NCBI GenBank assembly: GCA_038525605.1
Contig: JBCBHL010000350.1
Location: 1 to 7,648, forward strand
Origin: JANSWY01 sp038525605
Lineage (GTDB): Bacteria; Bacteroidota; Bacteroidia; Cytophagales; Cyclobacteriaceae
Direction of reading: 5' to 3'
Length of the DNA: 7,648 bases
A program made the position numbers and the translations under genes. Under the pieces are notes generated by a model. That model was not told where the DNA came from. It worked only from the letters and a program-made list of their open reading frames with translations, and ran no database searches. Shown here piece after piece: positions 6,091 through 7,648 of this stretch; within the stretch, counting starts at the first letter, position 1, and every line of letters starts with the position of its first letter.

Positions 6091-7317
6091 ATGCACGTTT
6101 TATACCTTTCTTATGATGGCTTAACTGATCCGCTTGGGAGCTCACAAATCCTTCCTTACGTTAAAGGTTTGGTTGCTAAAGGCTATAGGTTCACTATAAT
6201 CAGTTTTGAAAAAAAGGAAAGGTATGAAACTGAAAACGAGGCTATCAGAGAACAAATAAAAGACCTTTCGATTAATTGGATTCCCAATAGATATACTAAA
6301 AACCCACCTGTTCTTTCGACCATTTCGGACATCAGAACACTTTGGAGTAATGTTAAAAACTTATATAAAACTGATTCCTTTCAGTTGGTTCATTGTAGAA
6401 GTTACATCACTGCATTAATCGGCTTAAAAGCTAAGAATAAATTTGGCACTAAATTTCTTTTTGACATGAGAGGATTCTGGGCCGATGAGAGAATAGATGG
6501 TAATATCTGGAATCTGAAAAATCCCGTTTTTCGAAAAGTCTATAATTATTTCAAAAAAAAAGAAATCGAGTTCTTTACCCAATCTGACTATATCATAAGC
6601 CTAACTCATGCGGGAAAAAAAGAAATCGATAAACTGACAACAAAAAGTAACACATCCAGCTCATCTGTACAGGTGATACCATGTTGCGTGGATAATCAAT
6701 TATTTGACCCTGTCAACGTGCCGGTAAACAGCACCTCCTCACTGAAAAATTCACTGAATATTTCACAGAGTCAGTTTGTACTTGGATATGTTGGATCAAT
6801 TGGAACCTGGTATATGCTGCCTGAAATGATCAGTTTTTTTAGAAGTCTGCTTGATTTCAAGCCTGATTCGGTTTTTCTTTTTGTTACTAAAGAAAGACCG
6901 GATAATATATACAACCAATTTCAATCGAATGACATAGATCGGAGTTGTATCAGGGTAGTTGCATCAAACAGAGAAAATATGCCTTCCTACATTAACCTTT
7001 TTGACTGGTCGATTTTCTTTATCAAACCTGTGTTTTCCAAACAAGCTAGTTCACCCACTAAACAAGGCGAAATAATGAGTATGGGCAAACCAATCATTTG
7101 CAATAGTGGCGTAGGTGACACGGAAGAAATCATCAATCAATATGAGGCAGGAATCGTTATTGACCAATTTGACGAATCTACTTTTATCCAGGCTATTGAA
7201 AAAATGGAAAAGTTTCAGATCAAGCCAGAAAGAATCAGAGAAGGATCGATAGCCTTTTTTAGCCTGAAATCAGGGGTTAATAATTATGCTAACGTTTATC
7301 AGGCATGCGCTCAGTAG
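6091..7317 (+). CDS. Glycosyltransferase family 4-like (GT-B fold)
   Basis: This 408-residue protein is probably a cytoplasmic sugar transferase for the polymer repeat unit, and being coupled to rfbFG it may be the one that uses the CDP-derived deoxysugar (inference). The N-terminal domain opens with LYLSYDGLTDPLGSSQ (4-19), a hallmark of a GT4 subgroup common in Bacteroidota surface-polysaccharide loci. FDMRGFWADERIDG (124-137) and VIPCCVD are further subgroup motifs. The donor domain has LGYVGSIGTWY (231-241) and a SSPTKQGE segment (320-327) where most GT4 enzymes carry the first Glu of E-x7-E; here only the later Glu327 is present. Start ATG 6091 follows the rfbG stop by three bases. The last 29 bp overlap the end of the opposing membrane-protein gene, so this is the end of the plus-strand unit. 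Confidence 0.88.
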   Translation: MHVLYLSYDGLTDPLGSSQILPYVKGLVAKGYRFTIISFEKKERYETENEAIREQIKDLSINWIPNRYTKNPPVLSTISDIRTLWSNVKNLYKTDSFQLVHCRSYITALIGLKAKNKFGTKFLFDMRGFWADERIDGNIWNLKNPVFRKVYNYFKKKEIEFFTQSDYIISLTHAGKKEIDKLTTKSNTSSSSVQVIPCCVDNQLFDPVNVPVNSTSSLKNSLNISQSQFVLGYVGSIGTWYMLPEMISFFRSLLDFKPDSVFLFVTKERPDNIYNQFQSNDIDRSCIRVVASNRENMPSYINLFDWSIFFIKPVFSKQASSPTKQGEIMSMGKPIICNSGVGDTEEIINQYEAGIVIDQFDESTFIQAIEKMEKFQIKPERIREGSIAFFSLKSGVNNYANVYQACAQ

Positions 7318-7648
7318 TTGCATGATATAAGACAATCAAAGAACTAATGTAAAATGGTAGAAGCGGTATTTTATATCTTACAAGAGTCCCAAAGTTATAA
7401 CTTGTAATACCTACAGCAAACCCAAAAATTAAACTAAATAATAGTATAAACTGCAATGATGGATCCTTCATGATAGTGGCAAACACTAGCCTTGGACCCT
7501 TCTTGAATATTACCAACAATGTGAACAACAAAATGAGGAAGTTTTCAAATGCCGAAAGAAGCATAACGATATTCCTAACCTCCCACAAAAATGGTCTGAA
7601 TAAAGAAGTGTAGATAGCAGCAGGAGCTAGTCTTAAGGTACCAAGAAT
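7289..7648 (-). CDS. Integral membrane protein, C-terminal part (runs off window)
   Basis: The minus-strand frame is open from the right window edge to a TAG at 7289-7291, giving 119 visible residues. The true start lies beyond base 7648. A TTG at 7586-7588 is internal, because the frame continues upstream with plausible sequence (RLAPAAIYTSLFRPF). Three hydrophobic spans are visible: about residues 27-48, about 66-84, and about 95-112, the last beginning at KIPLLPF. The short YNFGTLVRYKIP segment before the last span looks like a conserved loop, and the end is short and charged (TTERMPDKR). I do not recognise the family with certainty. Its place beside glycosyltransferases suggests a polysaccharide polymerase, membrane glycosyltransferase or export-related protein, which is inference from context only. 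Confidence 0.7.
   Translation of the reverse strand: MLGTLRLAPAAIYTSLFRPFLWEVRNIVMLLSAFENFLILLFTLLVIFKKGPRLVFATIMKDPSLQFILLFSLIFGFAVGITSYNFGTLVRYKIPLLPFYISSLIVLYHATTERMPDKR

Overview
The window is a stretch of a cell-surface polysaccharide (exopolysaccharide, capsule or O-antigen) biosynthesis locus. The likely host is a member of the Bacteroidota. Support for this comes from AT-rich DNA, very weak or absent Shine-Dalgarno sequences in front of clear genes, and the style of the glycosyltransferase and CDP-glucose genes. The genus cannot be set from the sequence; a Cytophagales- or Flavobacteriia-like marine or soil bacterium is only a guess.

Layout. Positions 1-74 form a perfect 24-bp inverted repeat with a 26-base loop, ending exactly at the stop codon of a minus-strand sulfotransferase gene (74-763). 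A very AT-rich 212-bp divergent spacer (764-975) separates that gene from a plus-strand run: a class I SAM-dependent methyltransferase (976-1761), a family 4 glycosyltransferase (1796-2929) and a family 2 glycosyltransferase (2926-3825). The last two overlap by 4 bp. A 409-bp stretch without a convincing gene (3826-4234) follows. A second tight plus-strand unit then begins: glucose-1-phosphate cytidylyltransferase (rfbF, 4235-5005), CDP-glucose 4,6-dehydratase (rfbG, 5008-6087) and a second family 4 glycosyltransferase (6091-7317). The right edge holds the C-terminal part of a minus-strand integral membrane protein (7289-7648, running off the window), whose 3' end overlaps the last glycosyltransferase by 29 bp.

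How the genes work together. RfbF and RfbG turn glucose-1-phosphate and CTP into CDP-4-keto-6-deoxyglucose, the branch point for 3,6-dideoxyhexoses and other CDP-linked deoxysugars. The enzyme that finishes the sugar is not in the window. Three glycosyltransferases would build the repeat unit on a lipid carrier at the cytoplasmic face of the membrane. The methyltransferase and the sulfotransferase are plausible decorating enzymes, giving a polymer that could be methylated and sulfated. The membrane protein could be an export or polymerisation component, but its fragment is too short to assign.

I did not find a convincing new biological system. The points most worth a second look are the long perfect inverted repeat at the left edge, TTG initiation in two consecutive genes, the unexplained 409-bp gap, the missing last step of the CDP-sugar pathway, and a GT4 enzyme without the usual E-x7-E motif.
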